A stretch of 24,353 nt of DNA from Elysia marginata (GCA_019649035.1 BMAT01002739.1:275348-299700), one strand, 5' to 3'; shown: positions 1-10,149, counted from the first letter of the stretch. A program made the numbers and translations. The notes: generated by a model not told the origin, from the letters alone.

Positions 1-92
1 TCTCTCCCTCCTTCACTCTCTCTTTTTCTCTCTCTCCCTCTCGCTTTCTCTCTCTCTTTTACTTTTCTCTTTATCTCTCTCACTCTTTCTAT
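1..92. repeat. CT-rich simple sequence at the window's left edge
   Basis: This stretch is almost entirely C and T, with runs of TC dinucleotides broken by CCC and TTTT interruptions. Normal mixed sequence starts at about 93. It is low-complexity polypyrimidine DNA with no coding signal. The right edge of the window is also a GA/CT run, so both edges may be assembly break points. Confidence 0.9.
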
Positions 93-942
<850 letters not shown>

Positions 943-3696
943 TTCACGTGGTAAGCATCGTGAAATGTGTTAAGAGAAAAAGAAGAGTCTTTGTTAAAGA
1001 AGAGCCACCAAAAGCAACTTAAACTTCTACAAATTTTGATACTCACACTCCCTTCTTTCGCGATCAGGAGATTTTCGGCCTGCTTAAGTGGCTCCGGTCA
1101 GAATTTGAACGGCAGACTTTACACATAGAAAACATCTTGGTTAGTACTTATCCTCGCTCAGTTCGTGCGTGAGTGTGGATATATGGAACTTTGCTGCGAG
1201 TAAGCGTGGAAAACAAAGCAACTACAAAAATGATTTAAATAAGTAAAACAATAGTCTATAGACCAACGGGCAGTCAAACATGTGCGGCTATTGGATCGAG
1301 GGAGATTAACTGCAAGGAAAGATAGATAGGTGACGAGAAAAGACGAACAGTGGGAGAAATATATGATGTAGATATATAGACAAAGAAAGAGACATTATAC
1401 GACTATTTAAATGAATCGAAACAATATAAAGACACCAATTGAACGCCTCCGTTTTTTTTAAAAGAACAGAGCTCACAACCAACCCTTGAAAAAAATAATA
1501 GAAGCGGTACTTTTCTTGGACACTTCCCATACATTCTTCCGTCTTGAGAGCAGATCAATGCTCTAGACTTTCCCAGTCTTTGTGCTGAAGCAGCCGGGAC
1601 AAAAGAAGAGCTTTTCGCCGTCAAGGCGCACGCTGCCTCATTGTTTTTGCGCATTTATAAAATAATGGTGAGGGAATAATAAAACAAGAATTATGATCGA
1701 AACAAACAGCCGCTCCACCCCGGTCCGCCTGGCAATGCTTGCTAAGACAATATACCTGGGCAATTAAAAGCGAGGAGGAACGATAGGACAAAGGAAAAGA
1801 AGAAAGGCAAGCGATAGCGCAAGGAATTAACTGAAGAAAGATAACAAGAGCTTCATACTGCAGGCATTCGCATTTGGGGATGAATTAGTTACTTTTTTTG
1901 CGTGAACGATCGCGTATAATACCACTTTGACACAGGACGTTTAAAGCTATATGGTTTAATTTATCTTACCAGCCCACAGCTCTGTATGCCGATGACAGCG
2001 TTGAATACAAAATTAAAAGAGTTTGACCGCTTTGAAACTGGCCGACATGTAGGCCCTATTGTTACACTGCGATGTAACTCAAGTATCACATGACGTAGAT
2101 GATCGTAGCTTGACAGTGTAGCTCTTTCGTTTTCAATTTGTTTACGATTTAGTTTAGAAAAAAATACAAGCTATAGTATCGAGTTGCTTCCTTTCTATAT
2201 TTGTTGTTCACAGATCAAAACAAGGCGTAGACAGCTTAGTTCCTGTAGTAATTACGAAAAGAATTGATATAGCAATAAAAGTACAAGATGGTCTGAAAAT
2301 TTAACTTAATATATGGGTGATGTCAGGATTTTTTGTGATCACTGTTTCAATCTGAAATACGTATAGAAAAGCCAAGATGTATTGAAAAAAGGAACCTGGA
2401 ACGAACACAGATCTTTTGAAAAGAATAACCGGGAATTTCTTGCACACAACAAAATGGAGAAAATCATTGAATGGTTTTCTTCACCTCCATCTTCCTCCCA
2501 CTTCAAGCAAAATGGTTTTAAAAGCGCCAATACTTCAAACTAATTTTGTAAGGATATGTGGTTTTGAAACTTGGGTTTTTGTCAAATGATTTTGTTGTTA
2601 TTAATATCAGTATTCTTATCCTATGCCAGACAAAAGTGGTCTAGAAGAGACTAACCACTAATACTAACAAAATGTCACAATTTGTAGAGACTTGGCACAC
2701 TCATTCGGTGTAGTGATGAAGATCGGTCTCATGTGGACCGAGAATGCGTTGAGTACCCAATCGCGGATCAATTTAGCAGAGGTTTAAAAAACTAGTGTAT
2801 TGACCTTATTAAAACACGGAAAAAGAAAAGCTCTAAAATGCATTACAATGAAAAGAAATTATAGACCAAAAGAAAAACAACAACAAAGAAAATTAATAAA
2901 AGAAACATGAAATGAAAATATAGTACGGTAGTATGAAAACCACAACTAATCGACCTCGTCATCACAGGAAAAAATATTCGCGTTATTTTTCTTGACCTTA
3001 TTACATTACCACGGTCAGCGTTATGAAAAAAAAAATTAATTTTTATCACATGTATTATTATCAACATAAACTTCCAATAACTTTAATTTTTGTTTTTTTA
3101 TTACTATCATGATTGTCATCCAATAGCTACACCATATTTTCTTTAGATGGTAGTGTACACTTAACAGGCTATGTATTTATAAGCATAACCCTGAAAGCCT
3201 AGGGGACGGTTATATAATGTATATACACTCTGGAGGGTCACTTCCGATAAACTAGCGACATAGGCTAGACATCCTACGAGGAATTCAATCGATCTGATTG
3301 AAATTAAACTTCAGTGTTGCTTAATAAGCTCTTTACTTTTTAGGATTAATAACCAGCTGAACATACGTTGAAGATATTCAGACTCTTCTTGCCCTCTCCT
3401 CCTCACCCCGCGCCACGCCACCCATTCGGCTTGGTTACAAAAGTTTATCTCCTCACTCTCCTTTCTCTTTACTACCACTGTAAAATATCTCTGTTACTAT
3501 TTACCTTCACCCTTTTTCCTTTTAATTAATTTTAAACCATTGTTAAAAAGTATTCTCTTGACTTAACTTATCAGGCTTGTCAAAAATTAACCTATAAAAT
3601 CAATCAGCTCCCTATTTTCAATGTGTGTGCCTGTATGCTCGCCTATGCCTGGTTCACAAGAAACCTTCGGATTCTACCCTCAGAGTCTAGCAATGC
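943..3696. other. Long non-coding stretch, AT-rich in its second half
   Basis: No gene is supportable. There is a weak GATA/GA-flavoured patch at about 1318-1400, a short perfect hairpin at 2723-2741 (listed separately), very AT-rich DNA at about 2780-3120, and a pyrimidine-rich patch at about 3385-3480. Minus-strand open frames at 1306-1530, 1403-1654, 2339-2530 and 2843-3067 are short, overlap one another or follow AT-rich runs, and match no family I know. Confidence 0.6.
2723..2741. repeat. Small perfect hairpin (6-bp arms, 7-nt loop)
   Basis: TCGGTC (2723-2728) and GACCGA (2736-2741) are exact reverse complements around a 7-nt loop. The stem is GC-rich relative to its AT-rich surroundings. 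There is no T-run after it. A structural role is only a possibility. Confidence 0.5.
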
Positions 3697-3810
3697 CCCT
3701 CTCGCTCCTCTCTATCAGTTCATCATCTCTTTCTCAGTACACCTCTCCATCCTCTCTTTCACCTTTCCTATCCCTCTCTCTCTCTATCTCGTTCCATCTT
3801 CCTCTCCCTC
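3697..3810. repeat. Pyrimidine-rich (CT) simple sequence
   Basis: A C/T-dominated tract with several CTCTCT runs, the purest part being 3773-3788. Overlapping plus-strand open frames starting at 3621 and 3623 read through it as Ser/Leu/Pro-rich strings, which is what CT repeats give in any frame, so they are not called as genes. Confidence 0.8.
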
Positions 3811-4323
3811 ATAACAACCCAGCAAGAAGTTCAATCACCTCGTCTCTCTACACTACCTTTGTTCACTTTGCAGACCTGGAATGTGTCCCCTGGGACAGTG
3901 TCGTGATTAGCTCAGTCAAGATTTATCAGGGTATCCACTTTCATTCTCAGGGGATGCATAAATTTTAGGGAGCTAGATCTAGATTCTCATTGGAAGTACT
4001 ACTAGCCCAGGCTAGAATCGCATTTGCGAGGACTAGGAACGCTGATGGGTAGAAATCTTCAAGCTCAAGAGAGACTTTGACAATAATCGCAATACACTCG
4101 AGTTTGAAATCTAGAGCAGCACTCCCGGGTTTGCTCCATTTGTAAGGGGCAATATCTCTTACGTTCGCCGCGCTTACTGAATAAATCATGCCACTGCGGC
4201 TAGACAATGAAAGTGCGCTATCTTCACACGGGTTGTGAATGTGTTGATAAAACTTATGAGAACAAATTTTAAAAAAGAAAAGAAAAGAATATGGTGTACA
4301 GACTACACGGAGAGTAAGATGTA
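3811..4323. other. Unique stretch with an unrecognised minus-strand open frame
   Basis: A minus-strand open frame of 127 codons spans 3965-4348, the longest in the window. Its N-terminal part overlaps the 44-bp duplication. I recognise no domain, signal peptide or conserved motif in it. The plus strand from about 4000 to 4040 reads as a short Ala/Arg-rich stretch faintly like part of a non-LTR retroelement reverse transcriptase, but it hits a stop at once and I do not call it. The sequence GCTAGATCTAGATT at about 3971-3984 resembles the TCTAGA arrays at 22.7-23.0 kb. Confidence 0.4.
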
Positions 4324-4412
4324 TGTTTACAACTCTGGGTCCTTGCAAACTTCAACACCTCTCTCTCTGTTTACAACTCTGGGTCCTTGCAAACTTCAAC
4401 ACCTCTCTCTCT
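4324..4412. repeat. Tandem duplication, 44-bp unit, two copies
   Basis: The segment from 4324 repeats exactly from 4368, a period of 44 bp. Each copy starts TGTTTACAACTCTGGG and ends in a (CT)4 run. The copies match over their whole length, so the duplication is recent or maintained. The CT run at each junction suggests slippage or microhomology-mediated duplication. Confidence 0.95.
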
Positions 4413-4682
4413 CGTCATCTTCATCCGTTTGTTTAACACCTACGAGTATGACTTACTACTTTTTTCTATCCCTTGGTCCTATCGTTGACGATACAGAGAA
4501 CTGGAGTGGCAAATACAGCCTTGTAAAAGCAGCTATTTAATTTTACCAACCTGCCCCACCCGGGCCACTTATGTAGGTTCCACAATTTTCAATAGAAAAC
4601 AGATTTAAAACTAAAAAAAGTTTCTTACAGTGCAATAACTAAGCATTTTGCAAAGATGACCTTCGAACAAAACATTGATTTA
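4413..4682. other. Non-coding spacer between the two duplications
   Basis: Nothing recognisable lies here beyond a CCCACCCGGGCC patch at about 4554-4565. It separates the 44-bp and 168-bp tandem duplications. Confidence 0.5.
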
Positions 4683-5018
4683 GATACTTTTCTCATATAA
4701 GGAAATGATGCGCCGATATCTTTTCCCTCATTAAGACCTAAAATAATAAACGATAGCTCAATCGATTAGAACAAACAAATAATTTATATAAAAGGCTTTT
4801 CCTTAACTTAATTAGACCGCAGGGCAATAATAAACCAGGTATGAAGGCAAGATACTTTTCTCATATAAGGAAATGATGTGCCGATATCTTTTCCCTCATT
4901 AAGACCTAAAATAATAAACGATAGCTCAATCGATTAGAACAAACAAATAATTTATATAAAAGGCTTTTCCTTAACTTAATTAGACCGCAGGGCAATAATA
5001 AACCAGGTATGAAGGCAA
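4683..5018. repeat. Near-perfect tandem duplication, 168-bp unit, two copies
   Basis: Copy 1 is 4683-4850 and copy 2 is 4851-5018, head to tail with no spacer. By direct comparison 167 of 168 positions agree. The only difference is C at 4711 versus T at 4879, and that C is part of a CpG, so the change fits cytosine deamination. Each copy starts GATACTTTTCTCATATAAGG and ends CAGGTATGAAGGCAA. The unit contains no open frame of note; 168 bp is near nucleosomal length, which may be coincidence. The only gene-like frame nearby, 5009-5245 plus (78 codons), starts inside the end of copy 2 and is unrecognised. Confidence 0.97.
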
Positions 5019-6460
5019 CCAATCCAGACGTGCTTAGCGCTGATTACATTTTGCCCCTATTTGTTTCGCGTTTCGAATCGACGTCCGCAAGTTATAACTC
5101 AGCTGTCCGTCTGCCTCTCAGGTTCAACAGTAAACTTTTACTGCGAATTGGACACAATCTTGACATTTTTGTCGCTTTGACTAATGACTGCTTTAATAGT
5201 AAACCTGGGCCACCGCACTCAAAAGGCCTGTCAGTCAAAATGTAAACAAACTTATGCATGAGAGTTCTAATGATCTATCTCTCTTAATTTCTTAGTATAG
5301 TTAGAGCACATGAGAACTCAATTAGAGCTTTGCTGTTATGGGCCAGCCCAAAACAAAGTTACATACAAAATATTGATATCTACTCACGTTGGAGTACTCG
5401 GCCTGTCCTACGGCGGCCTAGTAGTAAACCCATTATGCTGCGGAATTCGTCATACAAGATAGTAATTTAGTGTGTGTACGTGCGTATTAGTTGCAATGTG
5501 GTGTGTAGTTTGCTGACAGCATGCTAGGGCACGAATGTAGTTCTCGATGTTTTTTTTTTATTTTAATAACGTATAGACCAGGTTGATTTATTGAACGTAA
5601 CTAACACCTGGATACACGTGTAGCAATTGGAATATTTCTCTAATAATGGTATTATTCATAATGGACAGCATGCGGCAGCACGGTAAACTGCAGCATAAAG
5701 CTCGTTTTACATGACACGTAGGTACCCCGTAAGGAAGACTGCGCACCAGCTCCGCAACCGAAGACTTTGAAAAGAATTCTCTCCCTATATAGCACCAACA
5801 CCCTTTCACATTGAAACCGGATCATCGGTCTAGAGCCGGTCTGGCGTCTTCCGTACGGTGTACGCGTGATAGTTGTGAAACCGACTTAAATTAAACACTA
5901 ATACATTATATTGATGGCCATTTATACACAATAAATTTACCCGTCCTTTTTTTCACTAAAATTATTTCGTCGTTTTTTTTAAATTGAAAACTTTTATGAA
6001 TGTGATAACGAACGTTTTAGTTTCAAGGATTTAAAACAGCATTGAGGCGAAGACTTTTAAAAAAAGAGATGCTTCTAGTTACAAAAAGAAATTGAGAAAA
6101 AGAGAAACATATAAGCCAGTTAGACTTAATAATTATATAATAATAAGATAAGAAAAGAAAAGATAATACAAACTTTTTGATCCTTTGTTGGAACCTTGTC
6201 ATCTTGGATTTTAAAATTTTTCAACTTTCGGAGAAAAAAATTCGGCTTGGTACAATATCTACAGTCGCTTAGTATGTCCTCAACCTATTTGTGTGGATTT
6301 TGGTGCTTTTACCACAAAACCCACAATAATTTATCATTTCAAAAATCTGCCTTATTATAGTTATTGACACTAAAATAAATGCCATGCATCACCCTTTTTT
6401 TTACATTCATGTACAGAAAACCATTTCAAGCATACGCACCATCAAGATCGCTAAAAACTG
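5019..6460. other. Unique non-coding stretch
   Basis: No gene is supportable. Minus frame 5588-5809 (73 codons) and plus frame 5009-5245 (78 codons) resemble no family I know. The segment 5880-6240 is AT-rich with several T and A runs. Confidence 0.55.
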
Positions 6461-6472
6461 CCCCCCCCCCCC
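6461..6472. repeat. Poly-C run, 12 bases
   Basis: Twelve uninterrupted C residues, followed by a C/T-rich patch to about 6510. It has a 12-base poly-G counterpart about 490 bp downstream. Long homopolymers of this kind are mutationally unstable and also error-prone in sequencing. Confidence 0.9.
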
Positions 6473-6947
6473 AATCCCTCCTACTCCTCTCTCTGTCGCT
6501 GTCTTTCCAACTTGCTGAAATAAATGGAAAACTATTGACTAATTGGTGGCCTTTTTTAATTACATCTTAGGATTGCTTAGATCTTAATTCGTTTACTTTA
6601 TTGGGAAAAATGACTAAATTAATACATGTTTAATTATATTAAAAGTCAAGGTACCGATACCACTGAAGTAAAAGTAATATCTAAAAAAAACCACGTACTT
6701 GTTATTACCATCATATATAAATTTCATCTTTTTTATTTTGTGTTAGTAACTTAAATGACTAAAGGAATATAAACTTAATACATATTGACAACAAGATGTC
6801 TCAAATGCCGAGACAATGTAATTTGATTAGTAGTTTTTTCACGGCTTCAAAATGCAATGGATTTCATGATTTCCTGGCGTTGGTCAAACTTCTAGGTTGT
6901 TTATCATTACTAACATAAAGAGAAAGATGGGTGTCGTCACATTGAAA

Positions 6948-6969
6948 GGGGGAGGTTGGGGGGGGGGGG
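6948..6969 (+). repeat. Poly-G run with G-quadruplex potential
   Basis: A G5 run (6948-6952), then AGGTT, then twelve Gs (6958-6969). G5 plus G12 provides at least four GGG tracts with short loops, which satisfies the usual G-quadruplex pattern on the plus strand. No function can be inferred from sequence alone. The run length may be affected by sequencing error. Confidence 0.75.
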
Positions 6970-7054
6970 TTCTGCTAGACGTGTACGGACACAATATTTC
7001 CAATATTTCCCCAGCAAGTCTTGAGAAAAATCGTCGCTACAAATGATATCAAGG

Positions 7055-7070
7055 GGTCCGGTGGTCCGGT
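7055..7070. repeat. 8-bp direct tandem repeat GGTCCGGT x2
   Basis: GGTCCGGT at 7055-7062 is repeated immediately at 7063-7070. It is a short GC-rich doublet inside otherwise AT-rich DNA. It could be a paired binding site or a slippage product. Confidence 0.6.
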
Positions 7071-7196
7071 AATGAAAGATTATGCAGACCGAATAGCCCG
7101 CAGGAAACGAAGGCAGTGAGTGCTAAGTTTGGGAGATCTGGTTCATGGCAAGACTCAGTCTGGGAGATAGATGTTTAGTGATGGTGTTAGACATCA

Positions 7197-7462
7197 AAGA
7201 GTGAGAGAGGAACGGCGGATAGAGAAAGAGGAAAAAGAAGAAGAAGAAGAAGAGAGAGAGACAGACAGACATACAGACAGATAGCGAGAGACAGATAGCG
7301 AAAAAATCGATGGGACAAGGAAAGAAAGAGACGGGAGGAGAAAAAGACAGAGACAGAGACAGAGACGAAGAGTGAAAGACAGAGAAAGATAAAGTTGATG
7401 GGACAATAAAAGAAAGGGAGAGTAAGAGAGAGAGAAAGAAAGAGAGAGAGGGGGGACGAGAA
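7197..7462. repeat. Complex purine-rich microsatellite (GA, GAA, GACA, GAGACA)
   Basis: The plus strand is almost wholly purine apart from C of GACA-type units. It includes a GAA stretch at about 7234-7252, GACA/GATA units at about 7260-7285, and ACAGAG hexamers at about 7346-7366. A GATGGGACAA block occurs at 7309 and again at 7397, an 88-bp offset with similar flanks, indicating an internal segmental duplication. Long Ser/Leu/Phe-rich frames on the minus strand (7123-7494 and 7194-7559) are artefacts of this repeat. Confidence 0.9.
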
Positions 7463-7940
7463 GACAGCTTAGATGGAGGGATGAGTGCTTGCACAAAATT
7501 ACGTTATTAGGTAGTACGGCATATGATGAGTTACATAGATACACGTATACAAGTAGCAAGTTACGAAGATTGCGGGGGCTACAGAGGGATTACAATTTGC
7601 AAGTTATTTTAAGACGGTATTCTTGTTGTTATTCGCTACCTTAATACCAATACTGGTCGAAAGAAAAACGTATAAACCACACAGAAGCCGACGGTACAAG
7701 AAACAAATCTGAGAGGGATGGTTACTTGCAAAAGATAAAAAAGCTGTATGAGAAACGAAAGAGAAAAGCGTTGAATCAACATAAAAACCGCTAAAAACTT
7801 TTTCAAAATCACGGTACATTATTAAATAAAAACATAACTATCGGACAATTATATAGATGAAATTAAAGGCCTCAAAAGACAACCCATAGCTTATTTAAGG
7901 AGCGTAGTGCTGTGACTTCATGGTATAACTAGCTATGTTT
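7463..7940. other. Non-coding stretch
   Basis: Nothing recognisable. The minus-strand open frame at 7604-7819 (71 codons) matches no family I know. Confidence 0.5.
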
Positions 7941-8030
7941 CTCTAAGTGGCAAGGCGGTGGGTGCTAACGCTACAATAAGTCGAAGGTTCGAATCATACT
8001 AAAGGCAGGCATTTCGGGCATTTCCATTTA
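7941..8030 (+). mobile_element. Candidate tRNA-derived SINE or tRNA pseudogene fragment
   Basis: Two RNA polymerase III internal promoter-like blocks lie in tRNA order and spacing. TGGCAAGGCGG at 7948-7958 resembles the A box (TGGCNNAGTGG), and GGTTCGAATCA at 7986-7996 is nearly a perfect B box. The T-arm around TTCGAAT does not pair (only about three of five stem positions match) and no acceptor stem is evident, so this is not a functional tRNA gene. Old tRNA-headed SINEs are common in invertebrates. I cannot see a poly-A or simple-repeat tail that would fix the 3' end, and the limits given are approximate. Confidence 0.5.
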
Positions 8031-8379
8031 CCAGCCTTCTTCTTTCCTCTGCTAATTTTATACCTTTGAAATCTTTAAACCATTTGATGAAGCAGTGGCT
8101 ACCTCTACTATTTATTCTAACCTGAGTTTACTAGTACTAGAAATACTACTCAAACTAGCAAAGTCACCACGTGCAATAAATACAACAGTTCAATCAGTTG
8201 TCATAAAAAAAAGAGGAAAATAATTTTGACAATTTAGTGTACAAAATTTTCAGGTCACGTTTGGAAAAGATTATACCACCCAAATGAAACGACTTAAACT
8301 GAAATAAAGGATTAAAAAAGAAAAAAGAACAGAAGCTGAGAAAGTGATTGGTAACAGCCTGGTCTCACTTAAGTTAAAG
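8031..8379. other. Non-coding stretch
   Basis: No gene is visible; AT-rich. The minus-strand open frame at 8271-8480 (69 codons) runs into the motif-rich block that follows and is not recognised. Confidence 0.5.
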
Positions 8380-8394
8380 TCGCCAACCTTCAGG

Positions 8395-8423
8395 CAGGCG
8401 GCGCGTGGAATTGCCTCCGCCTG
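8395..8423. repeat. GC-rich hairpin (7-bp arms, 15-nt loop)
   Basis: CAGGCGG (8395-8401) and CCGCCTG (8417-8423) are exact reverse complements. The preceding CAGGC at 8391-8395 offers an alternative, shifted pairing. All-GC-rich arms are unusual in this AT-rich window. Confidence 0.55.
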
Positions 8424-8542
8424 TATTACATTATCACTGATAGGGTGAGGAACTTTAACACAATATAAGAAAAGAGGCAATCCAATTTCTCCTATTCCCT
8501 GCAGGCGACTTCATTCATCACGGAAAGGGGTAAATGGGAATA

Positions 8543-8552
8543 ATGCAAATTA
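8543..8552 (+). promoter_or_regulatory. POU/octamer-like site ATGCAAATTA
   Basis: The octamer ATGCAAAT (8543-8550), the classical POU-domain factor motif, is followed by TA. With the two bases before it the site reads TAATGCAAATTA, adding TAAT/ATTA homeodomain-type cores on both sides. The same 10-mer occurs in reverse orientation at 8900-8909. Confidence 0.45.
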
Positions 8553-8802
8553 AACGGCACAGGGGAGAAGTTTTTGTACTGGTTATAAATTAATCGCACG
8601 GGGTATTTATTCTTTCTTCTTCTTGTCAGTTGTATATCACTGAGGGGTTAAAAATGAAGAAAAAGAATATGATTTGCCGGTGCTTAAACTTTCCGTTTGT
8701 AGCAGATTTACAGCTCCGATTAAAGAAAAAGAAACCCGCGTCCGATTAACAAAATGGCTTCGACGCATTCGAAATTCAATTCCGACAGGATTTGAAATCA
8801 AT

Positions 8803-8819
8803 TAAGGGTGCAACCCTTA
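8803..8819. repeat. Inverted repeat TAAGGGT-GCA-ACCCTTA
   Basis: Seven-bp arms at 8803-8809 and 8813-8819 pair perfectly around a 3-nt spacer. The arrangement is a dyad that could bind a dimeric factor or form a small hairpin. Confidence 0.55.
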
Positions 8820-8854
8820 CAACGGCGCAGATTTCATGGCGTATCTGATTCAAC

Positions 8855-8874
8855 GGGAATTTCTGGGGATTTCA
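8855..8874 (+). promoter_or_regulatory. Two tandem kappa-B-like decamers
   Basis: GGGAATTTCT (8855-8864) is followed immediately by GGGGATTTCA (8865-8874). Both fit the Rel/NF-kappa-B pattern GGGRNNYYCC except for the last base. Exact 10-bp spacing would place them on the same face of the helix. Whether any Rel protein binds is unknown. Confidence 0.4.
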
Positions 8875-8893
8875 TCCCGGCGGCTAAATGGAG

Positions 8894-8909
8894 ACAAAGT
8901 AATTTGCAT
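8894..8909 (-). promoter_or_regulatory. Sox-like site adjoining a reverse-oriented octamer
   Basis: ACAAAG (8894-8899, reverse complement CTTTGT) lies directly before TAATTTGCAT (8900-8909), whose reverse complement is ATGCAAATTA. Sox and POU factors often bind adjacent sites, but the order here is octamer then Sox on the minus strand, opposite to the canonical vertebrate composite element. Confidence 0.4.
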
Positions 8910-8960
8910 ACAAAAAAATCGAATGCAAAAAAGATGGCATATTAGTTGCATCCACAGCTG

Positions 8961-9256
8961 CATGCTGAAGACGATATTATAGTGCCAGTTGGACAATTAT
9001 TCACAGCTCAATAGATCTAACCGTACCACTTTGGTGTTTGTACAATCATGTAATAGATTAATCCTAAGAAGGCCAACTATTGAAATATCGAAAACATTTG
9101 TTTTTGATACTTATAAGTCTTTAAGATAATTTTTTATGAACTAACATTTGATCCATCTTCACAGATTCTATTCTGAAGTTTGGTTTTCTATTGAAAATAC
9201 AAGTCGTTAAACCTTATCATGAAAATGCTCATTATTACACAAAATGAATAGAACAA
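8961..9256. other. AT-rich non-coding stretch
   Basis: Nothing recognisable. The stretch leads into the GA repeat at 9257. Confidence 0.5.

Positions 9257-9299
<43 letters not shown>
9257..9299. repeat. (GA)n microsatellite next to undetermined bases
   Basis: About 43 bp of GA, interrupted once by GATA near 9268. It ends directly at two N bases. Confidence 0.95.
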
Positions 9300-9301
9300 N
9301 N
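9300..9301. other. Two undetermined bases (NN) at the end of a GA run
   Basis: These are the only Ns in the window. They fall at the 3' end of the GA tract, where length is hard to assemble, so the real repeat may be longer or shorter than shown. Confidence 0.95.
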
Positions 9302-10149
9302 ACACATCATGGAAATACTACCAAATTGCTCAAAACTGTTGGTCCTCTGAGAGTTAATGTAGATTAGAAGTTTGTAATTAAGAGACTACATCTTTGCATG
9401 TACCTTAACCGACGATACCGTCTTACAGAATTACATCATGTACAAGGGATTATCAATATTTAATCGTCCTGGCCATAACAGAGTTCTGGACTCCAATAAA
9501 ATTTTTACAGATTTCATAGCAGCATGTAATATTGAGTTGTGCAAAAGATGTAGTAATACATTCACAACTTTTTCGCTGTTCTTTAAAGTGAACAATCCAT
9601 CGCCAAGCAAGAAAAAGAGGGAATTCTGCTTCCTTCTGGTAGCACAATGTTGAAGCTTGAGATGCACTTTCTTGTGAAAGATGTTTACCTCACAAGTAAA
9701 AAATCGAATGACATTTATCAAAAGGTGTTTAAAACGTAGGAGTAAAGAACCCCCTCAAATTTATTTCGTAGTATAATTCTGGGTAAAAAAGTTCACGTGT
9801 AGACATTTTGATGTCTTAAATGAAACCCATAACACCGTTCTCGGAGTGCGCTAAATGACGGGCACGTTTTGATGATAAAGGACCGAACTTGTTTTCTATC
9901 AGATCGAAGGATTACAATTGGAGACTTTGACTAGGAAACGAACATGTCTTATGGTTCAAATTGGATTCATTTTTCCATCATCATTTAGAAAATGTCAAAG
10001 GTCTCTGCTAGGTGGGTACCTAGTTTATTGACAGAGGAAATGAAAGCTGAAAAGAAGCGGCGTGGCAGGTTTGTTGGAGGATTTGTGTAAAAGAAAACAA
10101 CACCTCTTTTGATCGACTTCTAACAGTGTGTATAACTTGGCTCTACGAA
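9302..10149. other. Non-coding stretch
   Basis: Open frames overlap on both strands between 9431 and 9721 (60-96 codons). Such stacking means at most one could be real, and none shows a recognisable motif. No RNA gene or mobile element was identified. Confidence 0.5.

Larger units (their letters stand above)
8380..8960. promoter_or_regulatory. Candidate cis-regulatory element (motif-dense, repeat-free block)
   Basis: This block has no simple repeats, is GC-richer than its flanks, and contains several distinct motifs resembling known transcription-factor sites: a GC-rich hairpin at 8395-8423, two copies of ATGCAAATTA in opposite orientation (8543-8552 and 8900-8909), a TAAGGGT/ACCCTTA inverted repeat (8803-8819), two tandem kappa-B-like decamers (8855-8874), a Sox-like ACAAAG (8894-8899), and a CAGCTG E-box near 8956. 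No open frame supports coding. Motif matches are common by chance, so the enhancer reading is inference. Confidence 0.4.

Noticed and set aside
2643-2790. Minus-strand 36-codon open stretch with protein-like composition around the 2723 hairpin
   Set aside because: Too short, bounded by stops, no start or splice acceptor, no recognisable family.
3965-4348. Longest open frame in the window (minus strand, 127 codons); possible retroelement trace on the opposite strand
   Set aside because: No recognisable domain; part lies in a 44-bp duplication, and the short reverse-transcriptase-like stretch on plus is broken by a stop after about 18 codons. A translated search would decide.
7123-7559. Two overlapping minus-strand frames of 121-123 codons, Ser/Leu/Phe-rich
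   Set aside because: Artefacts of the purine microsatellite on the plus strand.
9431-9721. Three overlapping open frames on both strands
   Set aside because: Stacked frames with no recognisable motif; typical of chance openness.
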